NCBI GenBank assembly: GCA_000969725.1 | Contig: JXSR01S046980.1 | DNA: 46,005 bases | Reading direction: 5' to 3' (one strand) | Source: Ophiothrix spiculata | Taxonomy: Eukaryota > Echinodermata > Ophiuroidea > Amphilepidida > Ophiotrichidae | Shown here: piece after piece, positions 33,990 through 45,352 of the stretch | Layout: every line of letters begins with the position of its first letter | Numbering within the stretch: position 1 is the stretch's first letter | Position numbers and translations under genes: made by a program | Notes under the pieces: model-generated | Seen by the model: the letters and a program-made list of their open reading frames with translations, nothing else | The model's database searches: none | What the model was told of the DNA's origin: nothing

Positions 33990-34291
33990 CAGATAAATAA
34001 ATAAATTAATTAAATGCAGGTGCTTAGCGCTTTCTACGAAGATCAAATCTCTTCAAAGCGCTTCACATTTATTCCGTTTCCACTAGAATACAGCCAACTA
34101 ACAGCTGCCTACAATTTTCAGCGCTAATGACTATATTCCTATAGTAACTACCCATGATAACGCTTAGGTCGACGAGGCAATTAGGATTAAATGTCTTGCC
34201 CAAGAACATAACCCGTTGACCGTAGCGGGACTCGAACTCACGACCTTCTGATTCGGAGTCCTGCACTATTCCACTAGACCACACGAGCTCC
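33990..34291 (-). mobile_element. tRNA-derived SINE
   Basis: Read from 34291 leftward, it starts GGAGCTCGTG then box A-like TGGTCTAGTGG (34271-34281) and box B-like GAGTTCGAGTCC (34228-34239), the internal RNA polymerase III promoter. The anticodon-arm region GACTCCGAATCAGAAGG resembles tRNA-Arg(CCG). A body follows with CTTGGGCAAGACATTTAATC and a 3' part with GCGCTTTGAAGAG and AGCGCTAAG, then a TTTA-rich tail (33990-34014). Length ~300 bp and architecture match tRNA-class SINEs, which depend on LINE machinery for mobility. The 90-codon minus-strand frame over it is incidental. Confidence 0.88.
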
Positions 34292-34435
34292 ATTTCACCA
34301 ACTCTTGATAAAAATTGTATGCATTTCCGAACATCTGACATTTCTTACAGAGATAAAGTTGTGATATTTGAAATGATGATCCTGTGAAAAAACAACTTTT
34401 ATATATATAAAATAACAAGGATAAGCTATAAATAA

Positions 34436-34492
34436 CCATTGCTCAATATGTAAGAAACTCTTTTAAGAACTGTCATACATATTGAGCATTGG
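34436..34492 (+). repeat. Small hairpin A (57 nt), paired with a tandem relative
   Basis: CCATTGCTCAATATGTA pairs with TACATATTGAGCATTGG (one mismatch) around the loop containing CTCTTTTAAGAACTGTCA. The same loop sequence is found in hairpin B 25 bases downstream. The size is in the range of short pre-miRNA-like stems, but no known miRNA was recognised. It could instead be a tiny fold-back repeat. Confidence 0.7.
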
Positions 34493-34517
34493 ATAGTTTA
34501 AAGATGGATATAAATAT

Positions 34518-34571
34518 CCAACGCTAATGTAAGGAGCTCTTTTAAGAACTGTCATATATATTGAGCGTTGG
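34518..34571 (+). repeat. Small hairpin B (54 nt), tandem relative of hairpin A
   Basis: CCAACGCT at the 5' side pairs with AGCGTTGG at the 3' side, and AATGTA pairs loosely within TATATATT. The loop CTCTTTTAAGAACTGTCATA is identical to hairpin A. Relative to A, one T-A pair is C-G here, and a mismatch in A is paired in B. Confidence 0.7.
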
Positions 34572-34819
34572 AAATTTAAATATCAGGTAAAATCTTCAGG
34601 TGTTATCTTTGTTGAAAATGTCATGTTTCATCCTGCGAGACACGATATCTGCTGTTACACATCTGGCACTCTGGTTTAGGTGCAGATTAGGAAGCAAAAT
34701 GTAGGTGAGAATTCATCATGTGAGTGCAATAAAGTCATATCTGCAAAGGCTGCCATAAGTTATAGAACTCCTTATCACAATGTGACAGAATGTTAAAAAT
34801 ATCTCAAAATGTCTCTCAT

Positions 34820-34884
34820 GTCAGTGGCTCTTGAAATGGTTCTTCAGGTGACACACCTGAAGAACCATTTCAAGAACCACTGAC
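34820..34884. repeat. Near-perfect 31-bp hairpin with 3-base loop
   Basis: Arm 34820-34850 (GTCAGTGGCTCTTGAAATGG ...) pairs with 34854-34884 with a single C/T difference in 31 positions, loop ACA. Such a tight palindrome is either recent or under constraint. Confidence 0.9.
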
Positions 34885-36244
34885 CTAAGACTTGAGATTA
34901 TACAGTGTGCAATCAAAATTTATGAAAAATGGTAGATATTGCAGATGTGACCTTTTTTGCACTCACTTGACATGTTGTGATGTAAGCTTGGAAAACCAGC
35001 CATATGGATATTCTAGATGTTACTTTTAGATCTTTAGATGTGTTTTATCTGTAACTTTGCAATTGTGGAAGAAATAAATATGTAGGTGATATCTGATGTG
35101 ATATTTAAGTCATTTAATGTAAATGCCCTGTTTATCTTTGATACAACAGGACAGGATAAGTAGCTAGATATCTCATGTCTTATAACATGATCCTCAGAGA
35201 ATTATGAAGTGAAATTGACATGATCTTCCCATAAGAGTTATCATCCAATGTGTTGGTTCTATTATATGTGTCCATCCACTACAAGCCTCTGGTAAAGTTG
35301 ACATTTTTTATTTTGAGGTACATGGCAAAATATACAGTCAGATTTTTTATTATTTTGAAATGTTCATTCTTTTCTTAAACTATTTACAATTTTTGTATTA
35401 TTATTTTTTTTTTCAAAATATCAACTTTTATTTCAACTCCAAAATATTTGAACATTAGCATTTTCTAGATGTAGATTGAATGGGAATATAAACAAAATAA
35501 AAATTTTAAAGACAGATTTCTCAATTTTACAAATTATTTGGTTTCTTCAAAGAATGGTTACTCCACTTCTGGGTGTCATAAGAACCTGAAACAAATATCA
35601 TTTTAGAGCTGAAATTATGTTATCTTTGAATAAGAAATAAAATGAAATTGTACAGGGCCTGACTTTGCTGGAGGTTTAAGGTGGATAGTCAAATATTATT
35701 TGCCTTTTTCAGTGCTCTCACTTTGGACAGCATACTGGTCAAAATTCACAAATCCTCTACTCCACCCAGGGGAATATTCAATGCGCTACTCATAAAAAAA
35801 ATAGTTTCCTTGATAAAACAAGACATGTCATTGATATCTGTTGTTACACACTGCTATCTGTACCAGGATTAGGTAAGTGAAATCTTAGATGAGTGACCCA
35901 TTTCTTACACAAATCTTTGATTTACGAAAGGATAAATGAAATATCAAATTCTAAATAAACTTATGAGTCACTCCATAAATATCAGACTCAAAGACTGGAA
36001 TACAGTAGAAACGATGAAATATTGATTAACAAATCTGTTTGACAAAACTGACACAAAGTGGGACAGTTTGGTGTGAACAGTTTCAATATTTAGAACTCAA
36101 ACAATTACTTTACTTTTTCATATTGGCCAATTTAAAATAGGATACACTGGAGTGGAGATAAATAGTGAAGAGGATAGTTTTACCAAGCCCAAACTGAATA
36201 TCTATAAGAGGCCCCAAAGAAAGCTTTAAGTTTATAATATTTTT
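34885..36244. other. Non-coding DNA, nothing recognised
   Basis: AT-rich with T-runs near 35330-35420. Frames are short and featureless. Confidence 0.45.
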
Positions 36245-36530
36245 AATTCAATTCAATTCAATTCAATTCAATTCAATTCAAATTTTATTTCAATATCATT
36301 TACATGTTCATGTTCAAACAATCAAAACATTCTTTAAAACACAATCAAAATTAACAAAATATGATATTGAGGACTGAATTTAAAGGCTGAAAAGACCTGA
36401 ATTAATTATGCCCTACAACCTAAAGGTAACAACAACAACAAAACCAATTGCAAGAAATACAAACTGAACGAACACACAAACGACACAAGATATGCCCCAA
36501 AGAAAACTACTCCAATATTTGCACAGTAAT
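36245..36530 (-). mobile_element. LINE 3'-UTR fragment, same family as 11796-13209
   Basis: Starts with about seven ATTCA pentamers (tail, 36245-36283), then AAATTTTATTTCAATATCAT, ACATGATATTGAGGAC-like, AATTAATTATGCCCT, ACCAATTGCAAGAA and GATATGCCCCAAAGAAA, all colinear with 11820-12060. It ends about where the ORF stop lies in the longer copy, so no coding sequence is present. The tail pentamer is TTGAA here and TTGAC in the other copy. Confidence 0.88.
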
Positions 36531-37583
36531 GAATCAATACAAAATAACCAAAATATTGCATTTTTTATCTAATTATAAGCACTTACATGTCATTGCATAG
36601 AGAGCTTTGTATTTTAATTGCTATTGTTAAAATCTGACTGCTACTTTGAGATTTGAAGTAAATTAAGCAAGAAACGCAAGGCTTTGAGATGGACAATCAA
36701 TGAAGTTTGGACAAATTGAAGTGACTAAACAATCTTGGACAGTTAAAGCGAGAGGTGGATAAACTGAAACCATAGCTGGCCAGCTAAAACAAGTAGCTGA
36801 TCATACGATGCTTGTTTAATCTAGTCTTACAAATTGAGCTAGCTGGACAATAGCCACAAATAGGACAGCGCTGGGAAACCGTGGCTATTAAGGGAGATGG
36901 GAACCCGATGCCATTTCATTATCTCTTCAATGGAGATGATCAAGATGATAAAAGATGTACTGGATAAAGTTACTGAGTACCTGGATTATGCTTTATGATG
37001 AGGAGTGAAAATAGATGAAAATCTCTTGTGGAAATAGCGGTATATGGGACTCATAATTAGCCAATCAGAAGGGACTTGTTCTGAAGAATGGTTGATATTG
37101 AATGGAAACTAGGTGAAAGACAACAAAAACGTAATCAGTCCTGTGGTTACATTTCAGATTCCTTGAAAATAGATATATAACTGAAAGAGTTTATTTAAGA
37201 TCTAGGGATGTCAACTTGACATGGGACAGAATGCTGGTGTGCTTTGTTGAAGAGGAAACCAATTCATGTTTGAAGTCAATTTTGAATTCTATGGGACAAA
37301 GTACTTTAAAAATGACAGAATTTAGTCCTGTACTTAATCTTCAGATTCACTGAAAGCAGACCTCTCATTGTAAGGATCAATTTTGAAAAAATTCAATCCT
37401 GTGGTCACTTTTGAATTGGTTCACTTTGTTCAATTGCAAAACCTGTTGATTGTAACAGAGTTTAAACCCATGACATGCTGATTTGTAGCCCTGCACTGTT
37501 TTAAGAATGTCTTGGTATGCACAACTGATTTAGTAAAGCTATAGAAGAAATGAAATTCATTTTGTATATTTAACAACCACACA
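36531..37583. other. Non-coding DNA, nothing recognised
   Basis: No gene or repeat recognised. Composition is slightly less AT-rich around 36680-37080. Confidence 0.45.
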
Positions 37584-37744
37584 TACCGAGTGAGTCAAAA
37601 AAACTGCAATAGTTAAATAAAAGCCATATTTTAAGAACAAGAGATACCATGAACATGAAATGTATAGATCTAAATAGATCACAGATTTACCTTTAAAATG
37701 GTGAAAGAATGGGGAAAATTGATAAAGGCGTCATAGAGATACAC

Positions 37745-38199
37745 TTATTTGAATAGGAAGGCATAAAGTGCATATGTTTTATTCAATACGTAGGACACAA
37801 TTATGACATACTCTTTTCTCTTTGGTTTGGGCACGTTGAAAAGGGCCGTTTGAGCTTGGTGGCCCTGAATATTCAATATTCGGTTGAACGTGGACTGGGA
37901 CACATGTGAAAGAGGATTTCTTTGCGAGCTCACTTTGGGATCCCTTGCCTAACAAACGCGGTCGACGTTTCTCCTGCTTCTTGCCGTTCGCGGTCTTCAA
38001 GATCTATCTTTATTTAGTTTATGGACTGTTCTTGTTCTTTTGAATTTCACCTGAATTCATAGATGGTGGATGCACATGGTACACCCGATTGGGATAATGC
38101 ACCCCGGAATCTCCGTTTCACTTCTGCATGAGATATGGTGGTAAAATAAACCTCAGCAATAAGAGCACGTTGCTCGTTTGTGAACTGATCTTGAGGCAT
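37745..38199 (-). pseudogene. Transposase N-terminal fragment, DUF4817-like helix-turn-helix
   Basis: From an ATG at 38197-38199 the minus strand reads a helix-turn-helix-like start (QFTNEQRALIAEVYF ... EVKRRFR ... VPCASTIYEF), the pattern of DUF4817 domains in IS630/mariner-related transposases. A two-base shift at about 38065 leads to FKRTRTVHKLNKDRS, an in-frame stop, RPRTARSRRNVDRV, another stop, then SQSTFNRILN, which suits the second helix-turn-helix. The DDE catalytic domain was not found. The family assignment is from memory of the motif pattern. Confidence 0.6.
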
Positions 38200-38889
38200 T
38201 TTAAACAGTGACTGATTGATAAGCTCTCCCTTCTAAGACAGTACCCCCAAACGTGTCATTTTGCACTTGGAAAGACCGTCTAAATTATCTTTTATATGTA
38301 AATTAATAGATTAAGAGGAGATTTTCACTGGAGCAAGGTAATCGGATGGTGTTATTATTCAAGAGGTGCATGTCCAAAATTCAATTCAATATTGGTACTT
38401 ACTTGTTATGAACTGTCGTTTGACGAGGCATGCTCATTTGGACAGAACTGTTTTCATACCATAATATTCAAATAAGGATATCTTCGCAATGCCTTTATCA
38501 ATTTGCACCATTCTTTCACCCTTTGAAAGCTTTATTCATGATCTATTTAGAAATTTATATTATTTGTTCGAAATTACTTTTGTTCTTACAATATGGCTTC
38601 CATCTAATTATTACAGTTTTTTTGACTCGCGTGGTATTCAGCATCATTTCGATTTTTTTTCTGTAAATAAAATTATTTTCTTGATCCTTGTTGTTAAGAA
38701 TTTTGTTCAATATAATATCATAGAAACACAATAGAACATTAAGAAATTTGGCTAACAGCAAGTTGGCTAACAGAGAGATTCAAACCAAGAGTTTTTGCAA
38801 TGTGAACGATGCACATCATGGTTTGGGGATTAATTGAATCATCTTTGTTAGGTGAAACTCATGGTTTGCTAATAAAAAGATGACAGTGA
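38200..38889. other. Non-coding DNA, nothing recognised
   Basis: Overlapping frames at 38430-38761 are hydrophobic because of TTT/ATT-rich composition and appear on both strands. None looks genuine. Confidence 0.45.
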
Positions 38890-39395
38890 GAATTGGTTTA
38901 AATACAATGCTACATTGTCTTTGAAGTAAATAAAATGTTTAAACAGATGAAATAACTAAACTGAATGCACTGGTGTTACCAACTAAGCCCCTGCCTGCTG
39001 GTCAATTCCACACAAGGTGTCAATGAAACCATATTCTATACACCTAGCTATCCTGTGTGAAATGATGTCATCTTTTAAGGTTGAGCAAGTCTTCTCTCAG
39101 TACAGATATACAATGCTACATTATCTTAGGATGCAATGAAAATTTATATCAGACCCAACCACTAAATGGATTGTCCTATCTCAGCCTCTACCTGCTGGTC
39201 AATTCATTGATGTGTCAATAAAGTGATATTCTACATCTCAACAATCCAGTGTGAAATGGTGCTGTCTAGCTGTTAAAGCCAAACTTTCATCTCCATCTCA
39301 AGTATCAGATGTACATTATCTTTAAACTCAATACAAAGTTTGAACCACTGAACAGAATGTACTTGTGATCTTAACTCTAGAAACACCTACAGGTA
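38890..39395. repeat. Degenerate tandem repeat, period about 200 bp, 2.5 copies
   Basis: ACAATGCTACATT(G/A)TCTT marks starts at about 38906, 39110 and 39306. Shared words follow in order: CCTGCTGGTCAATTC, TGTCAATAAAG-like, ATATTCTA, TCC(T/A)GTGTGAAATG. Confidence 0.7.
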
Positions 39396-40112
39396 GATAT
39401 ATCATGGTGCAACAATGTAGCAACCGGCACTGGCATTTGTTGCAATTAAGTATCATCAGACTCCATAACCCGGTTGAAAATCGCCGTCTGTTTTGTCTGT
39501 AGTTTACGGATGCCAACCAGGACCCATCACCTCAAGCTATTTGAAATATTGTTTATAAGGTAAACAAAATGCAACTCATAGTAACAGAAAAAAAAAGGCT
39601 CTGGAAGTTCCTGATCCGGATGATTCAATAAAACAACAACCAAATTAGAAGCGCTTTTTGAGAGAAAAGTCCACTCACTACCCGATATTTCACAGTCCAC
39701 ATTCAACAGCCTATTGTTTTCTTGTTATTTTACTTCCAAAGGTGTTCCTATCATAACAATTGAAAGAGACAATAGCCTTTGTAACCAGTACGCACGTAAA
39801 CTAAATAGCTTAGTTTGTTCGCCATTCAAATTGGGTACCTCCACTCAAATCACTAAAAAGTTATAATGCTTTGTCCGATTTCAGCACATTAAATTTTCTA
39901 TGAGTGCCAATGAAATATGACATCTCTTACAGGAACAATTTTGCAAAAGAATAAAAGAAACTGGTATAAAATCACTGATTGGATTACACTTTATTTTGAC
40001 TCACCCTGTATAATACTGTTCCCAAACAAACTTTGAGTATTTAAGTTGGCCCTTCACAAATGCTGATAGCCCCTATAAGCCCCTGGCAGAAAAATGATCC
40101 TATAACGTCAGT
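39396..40112. other. Non-coding DNA; contains the right terminus of the mariner-like element
   Basis: Only the terminus at 39990-40010 (TTATTTTGACTCACCCTGTA) was recognised. Confidence 0.5.
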
Positions 40113-40246
40113 GGTCAGCGAGGCGACTGGTCTTACTAGACAATTACGCTCTATTCACAAATCATCCTATACAAGAACCGACTCATTCTACTTGATCCCA
40201 TCACATACGGTCAGCGTGGTATCCGGTCTTACTGGACAATTATGCT
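40113..40246. repeat. 38-bp direct repeat, 96 bp apart
   Basis: GGTCAGCGAGGCGACTGGTC at 40113-40150 recurs at 40209-40246 as GGTCAGCGTGGTATCCGGTC; both continue TTACT(A/G)GACAATTA(C/T)GCT. 33 of 38 positions match. Confidence 0.8.
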
Positions 40247-41087
40247 ATATATGGTTTCAGATCTTGTTACAAGTATCCATTACAGGTTTCATGTCATTGA
40301 TACATACACTCAAGAATCCAGTAAGCTTATGATGTCTTTGACTATCAGTTGAGTGCCCTGGGTGAATCTGCACCTGGAGTATGACAACGGCTTTACATGG
40401 CATCATACAATATCAAACTGACATTTGATCTGGTGTTTTAAGGGGAAATTTCTTCTGCAAATCATGTTGGATTCATTACACGCTGTTGTTTTATTCTTTA
40501 GATACCAGTTTGACCTTAAGCACAATGGCACTGAGGTATCAAATTGATATTTCCTGGAAGTACTAGGAGCCCAGTCTTGAATGGTTTGGCCAGATTTGGT
40601 CTGAGGGGCGAGCCTTGTCAGGCAATGAAGACGATTGAAGAATTGTCAGGAAGAGTATTGGAATTTAAGTCATTACCCTGTCATATAATTATGTTCCTAT
40701 TAATGAAATCATTAAATTTCCTACAAAACAAATCTGCATGATGTGTATCATGAGAGCGAGTGCGACTACGCATCGATAACGAAAATGCACAAGTGTGTCT
40801 TGATTGGTTGTTTGAAGCAGTGATCGCTTTTGTACTATGTGAGGTCATACGTTTGTTTACTCCATGCATTTGTTGCATTCAAAATTTCACAACTTGTAAG
40901 AAAACATTGATGATTTCAATATCAAAAAGGAGAAATAATAAATTACAATTGTTGCCTCCTTTAAAATGACAAGATTAAGATGAATGAAAAAATTCAAAAA
41001 TAGATTGCAATTTCATTTACACCTGCATTTCATCATCTGTCTATGGAGGAAAATAGGGAAGTTAACAATTTTTCATAGATAATATCT
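40247..41087. other. Non-coding DNA, nothing recognised
   Basis: Short frames on both strands near 40544-40969 overlap each other and have no recognisable motifs. Confidence 0.4.
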
Positions 41088-41158
41088 AATAATAATAATA
41101 ATAATAATGGAGGGTTCTTATAAGGCGCACACTCATCAAAAGATCTCAATGCGCACAA
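41088..41158 (-). mobile_element. SINE/LINE 3' tail fragment
   Basis: On the minus strand a GTGCGCCTTATAAGAACCCT-type 3' end runs into an ATT trinucleotide tail (41088-41108 on the plus strand reads ATAATAATA). Such GCGC...TTATAA ends with ATT tails are common in retroposons of marine invertebrates. No 5' portion was identified. Confidence 0.5.
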
Positions 41159-42610
41159 ACAAAGAAAACAAACAAGTTACATCTAACATAAAGATATCTG
41201 AAAAATGCAAAATCCTATGAGAGAATAATTTTTCTTTCACAAGTTTTCAAAACTTGAACTGTCAACTTTTAAGGTGGGGTACATCCTATATCATATAATA
41301 TCCTTCCTCCCATATCCACAGTAAACACCCCATCCCCCTGCAAACCCTAAGCCTGCATGTGCTGATGACAGTAAATTCATAGGAAAATGTAGAAAATGAT
41401 TTATTCTTTGAACAAATTGCTTCATGCCCGCGCACAATTTGTTGCCATTTTACATCATAGCCCTACAGCGCTCCATCGTTCCATCGCTGATATAGCTTGT
41501 TTATTTCACCTGGAAATCTTTCAATATACAATTACAATATACAGACAAAAATGCCTGGGAATCTCACCAAAAAGATTGCCGAGTCCTGATACATGAGTAA
41601 GCCTGTTTTATTAGCTATATGTAACATTATACCATACGACCATATTGATGAAATGTGATGGTGATATAGGAAAACTTGCCACATGTTAACATCTACAAGT
41701 TGCTTATTTTGATATTGCTATACCATATGATATGACTTAGTTGAGTGCTATGAAATGGGTAACATGTACGGTTTGCTATTGGATTGGTTTCACAGTTACA
41801 TCATTAATTGTGAATGGTTTACAAGTCTTCAACGCAGTCTTGATTGCTTGACAAGCCTCTAATACAGTCTTGATAAAACACCCAAATGAAAGTAAACAAG
41901 AAATGGGCATGTGATAGAGACTACCTTTTGATTAAACATAAATATAGAGTGCTGTCATTACTATTTTGTTTAAATTGTAAATTGTTGATGTTGATTTGCT
42001 CGTGAGAGATCTGGTAAATAATTTCTATCAAATAACATCATCATTTATTCTACTTGACAAAAGCTCAAAATAGTGGCAGTGTCATTTTCAGAATGAAAAT
42101 TCTAAAAATAGTGTTTTATTTATATGATTAGAGCAAAATGTAGAGATTGGGAGTTGGTGGTTCAAATCTACTGAGAAGCACATTTGGTTTTTAAATTGAT
42201 GCACATGTTTTTCAATGCTGGAAAGGTAGCTTGCTTGCTGTGAAGAAGGTATTGCAATCCCCTCACAACTGTTTTACGATATTGGAGTCTGGCGAAGCTA
42301 TTTTAAATTTGAAGAGAAGACAGAGTTTGGCATTACTTATCATAAACAGGCTTTTTTAATACCTTTACATTTACCCATCTCAAATTGATCTATAGGCTGA
42401 TTAGACTGGGTAGGGAGAGAAGCCAACCACATTTGGTTTGAGGAGGGGTGTGCCATTGGCAAATTCAAACTGCCACTAATGTTAATGCCTGCGCAACACA
42501 AACCCTTGTTTGAAATGATACTTTGTACCTTATATCAGTAAGACATTACATTGTATGAATATCTTAAAGTCATCTGGGAATTCTTTTCCATGTCCTTGAA
42601 TTTCAATAAT
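41159..42610. other. Non-coding DNA, nothing recognised
   Basis: No element boundaries or coding signal seen. Confidence 0.4.
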
Positions 42611-42633
42611 GCTTTTTATTGGTCCACCCTGTA
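42611..42633 (-). repeat. Lone mariner-like terminus
   Basis: The complement reads TACAGGGTGGACCAATAAAA, the same TACAGGGTG start as other mariner-type ends. No partner end was found to the left, so it may be a solo or truncated element. Confidence 0.35.
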
Positions 42634-42710
42634 CAAGATAGCCTAATTGAGGATCTCAAAACAGGTTATCATGCACAAAGTGATGTAAATTTTCATTCAT
42701 TTATCTGTTC

Positions 42711-42780
42711 ATCATTCCAAGCATTGCTAAATTTCAAGCTAACATTCCCAAGCAGTGCTAATTTCAAAACAAAACATTCC
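42711..42780. repeat. Short direct duplication, period about 33 bp
   Basis: CATTCC(C)AAGCA(T/G)TGCTAA(A)TTTCAA occurs at about 42713 and 42745, followed by a third ACATTCCC. Confidence 0.55.
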
Positions 42781-44951
42781 CGGTTCAAATAATGTTCAAA
42801 CATCCATTAATTCTGGCAATAGTAAACATACCATTAAGCATTAATCACCAGTTCATGCATAATTAAGTTTGTCAAGTTGTACAACATTCATTTAACCCTC
42901 TCTGTATAAAGACTGTAAAAGAGTAAACTTGTTTTATACAAAAGGAAAAATGTCTTAAGAAAAATCAAATTTAATTGAAAAAAGACTGTTATTGGACAAC
43001 CACATCTTGGATGGAAGAGTAGTTCTCAAATCTAACCATTTTATCATTGGTATCTTCCCAATTAATTTGCATTTTTATCAAGGTTAAATTCCTTGTTGAA
43101 TCGAATAGTCATGTATCAATCCACCATAAGGACACACACCACCAAATAGATTGCCCATTCATTTCTATGCAAAACAGCTTCCAGATCATGCCGGATATCT
43201 TGGCTATAAAGCGACTGGTTGTTTCAACTTTTGCATTTCTTTTGAGATTATGATCTAAATGAGCTAACAAGGTGAACAAATATATATGGTATCCGTGTTA
43301 ATTTTTCGCCTCAAACATAGGACATGCTCAAAATTTCATTTTCTCCTACTCACTACAAAATTTCCCTAGACACTAATAATCAAATCTCAAATTTCATAAA
43401 AACAGCAAAATTATGGTGATCTTTAACCAGTCTAACATTGGTACCACAGAACATGATTAAAAAGAAATTTCACCCAAAACATTAGTTCCCGCCAGTTTTA
43501 AAGCTTTTACTTTATTGAGTGCAATACAACACATACGCTCACATTGCTCTGTACTCACCAAAAGCGTTTATTTAGTGGTCTGTGTCAATAAATGGGGCAT
43601 TTCTACTGCTAGGGTGTTTAGAATCCTAAGTTTTATGATTTGAGAAGTTGATTCAGAATGGGTGTTTTGAGATCCCACTGAATTAGAGAACCCTCTTTGG
43701 GTATGACCACAATTGAATGCCTACTGTATTGCAATGTATCATCATTTCTATTGGTCAAAACCATGCCTAAATGTATTACATTTGAAATTGGCGCCAATTA
43801 TGCACCAATGGGGTTGCCTTGAGTCAATGCTCCCCGTGATGATTGTTATAATGATATCTGTAACATAAAATTTGTCTGTATAGATTTTAAAAATAACAGG
43901 GTTCAAAGAGAAGACAAATATTATATTATAGCTTAAACATTCCACTAATATCCTTCAGTCTGCTTGCTATATAAATAAAGAGGACATAACAGCTGGCATG
44001 CATGTACCCTGCAGTGCCGCCGAGTCAAGCGTACCAGTTTACTATCAACATATCAATTCAAATCAGCTCAAGTTTTGGAGATTATGTCTGAGTAGATTCT
44101 CATTTCCATCATATTCTCTGTGCCTCAAGATATAATGTAGTTATTACCACTCCTATTTCCTCATCATACATGATCTTTATCGGCATCATAATCGGCTGTG
44201 GCCTGGTTTATGACCTCAAGAGCGATTTCTTGGTATCTTTGAATCACATTTCATTTCAAAATACTTCAAGACAAAGTTAGACAAAACGTCTGTTCAAAAT
44301 GCTTTGTAAATTATCTCATTTTAACAACTGGACTTGAGTTTACAAATAGTTTACAAAACTGTAATTGACAAAAGAAGTATCGAATTAATCTTACCACACA
44401 AAAGAGACATGTCAATCCAAGTATTGCTATTGTCTTTAACAAAAGCAAAGTAGTCTAGGCATTATGCTTTTGCTTTAACTCTCGAAACACAAAAGGATTG
44501 TTGCGAATTGCAATTTCTCAAGTGGGGATTATTTATACTTATTGACTCCAGTGAAGAAAATCAGTAATGGGTTAACAAAATATTTTACAAAAGCTTACAA
44601 AATGCATTATGATGCATTTACACAACATTTGAACTGGCATAATTTATGACTGGTTCTAAATTAATTTGTACATCACCTGTAAGCTCCAAGATAAGTTATA
44701 CTTCTCTCTACTCTCAAAAACCTCAATTTCTCCTCCTGTTTTTCTGACACGCACAGCTGGTTAATAATCAAACATGATATATTTTGACATCTCAGTATGT
44801 TCTTAGAATTCCAATTTAAACCATCACACTTTCCCCCAAATTTGTCTTACAATTGAGTAGATTAAAGTTGACTATGAGGTACTATTAGTACACCTGGGTC
44901 CCCCTGGGTTGATTCCAATACAAGTATTGATTGAGAGGGCTTATATGAGGG
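42781..44951. other. Non-coding DNA, nothing recognised
   Basis: Frames at 43047-43253 and 43748-43945 are short and featureless. No matched inverted ends were found. Confidence 0.4.
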
Positions 44952-45352
44952 GTGCTCCAGAAAATGAGCTGAAAGATGCAAATTTCAAAATTAAGTTAAC
45001 AACATATTTTCTTTCTCCATAATCTTTGCTTTCAAATGATGGCACCCTTTCCTCCCCATTCTTCATTTAGAGATCAAAATGCAAGGCAGTCTACTACAAT
45101 AAAAAATAGCTGAAAATCAGTGTTGAAGTTACTGCATACCATAGTGTATAATAGCAAAATTTGACGAATTAACCGTGAATAATTGCACTTTCCGGCATAA
45201 CTGACCTTCAGAGGTTGATGTATAGGTAAATTCTTATGTACAAATGCATTTTATGTCAAAAAACAAAGTTCTATCTTTTCACCATTTTTTACTTTAGAAG
45301 CCATTTATTCAAAACCTTCATTTGTGACTATCCGCTCATTTTGACAGAGCAC
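44952..45352. mobile_element. Candidate ~400-bp MITE
   Basis: The left end GTGCTCCAGAAAATGAGC and the reverse complement of the right end GTGCTCTGTCAAAATGAGC match except for a short indel and two substitutions, then share G(A/G)(T/A)AG. The interior has no coding frame. Target-site duplication could not be resolved, so the superfamily is open. Confidence 0.55.

Larger units (their letters stand above)
37584..40010 (-). mobile_element. Possible decayed mariner/IS630-type transposon
   Basis: Inverted termini TACCGAGTGAGTCAAAA (37584-37600) and, from 40010 leftward, TACAGGGTGAGTCAAAATAA match at 15 of 17 positions and lie next to TA dinucleotides. Near the left end is a broken transposase-like frame on the minus strand. 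The 2.4 kb length exceeds the usual 1.3-1.5 kb for such elements, and a ~200-bp tandem repeat lies inside, so insertions or two separate element ends are possible. Confidence 0.45.

Noticed and set aside
34222-34291. tRNA gene
   Set aside because: The tRNA-like boxes belong to a SINE head; the body, 3' part and tail follow directly and the cloverleaf is degraded.
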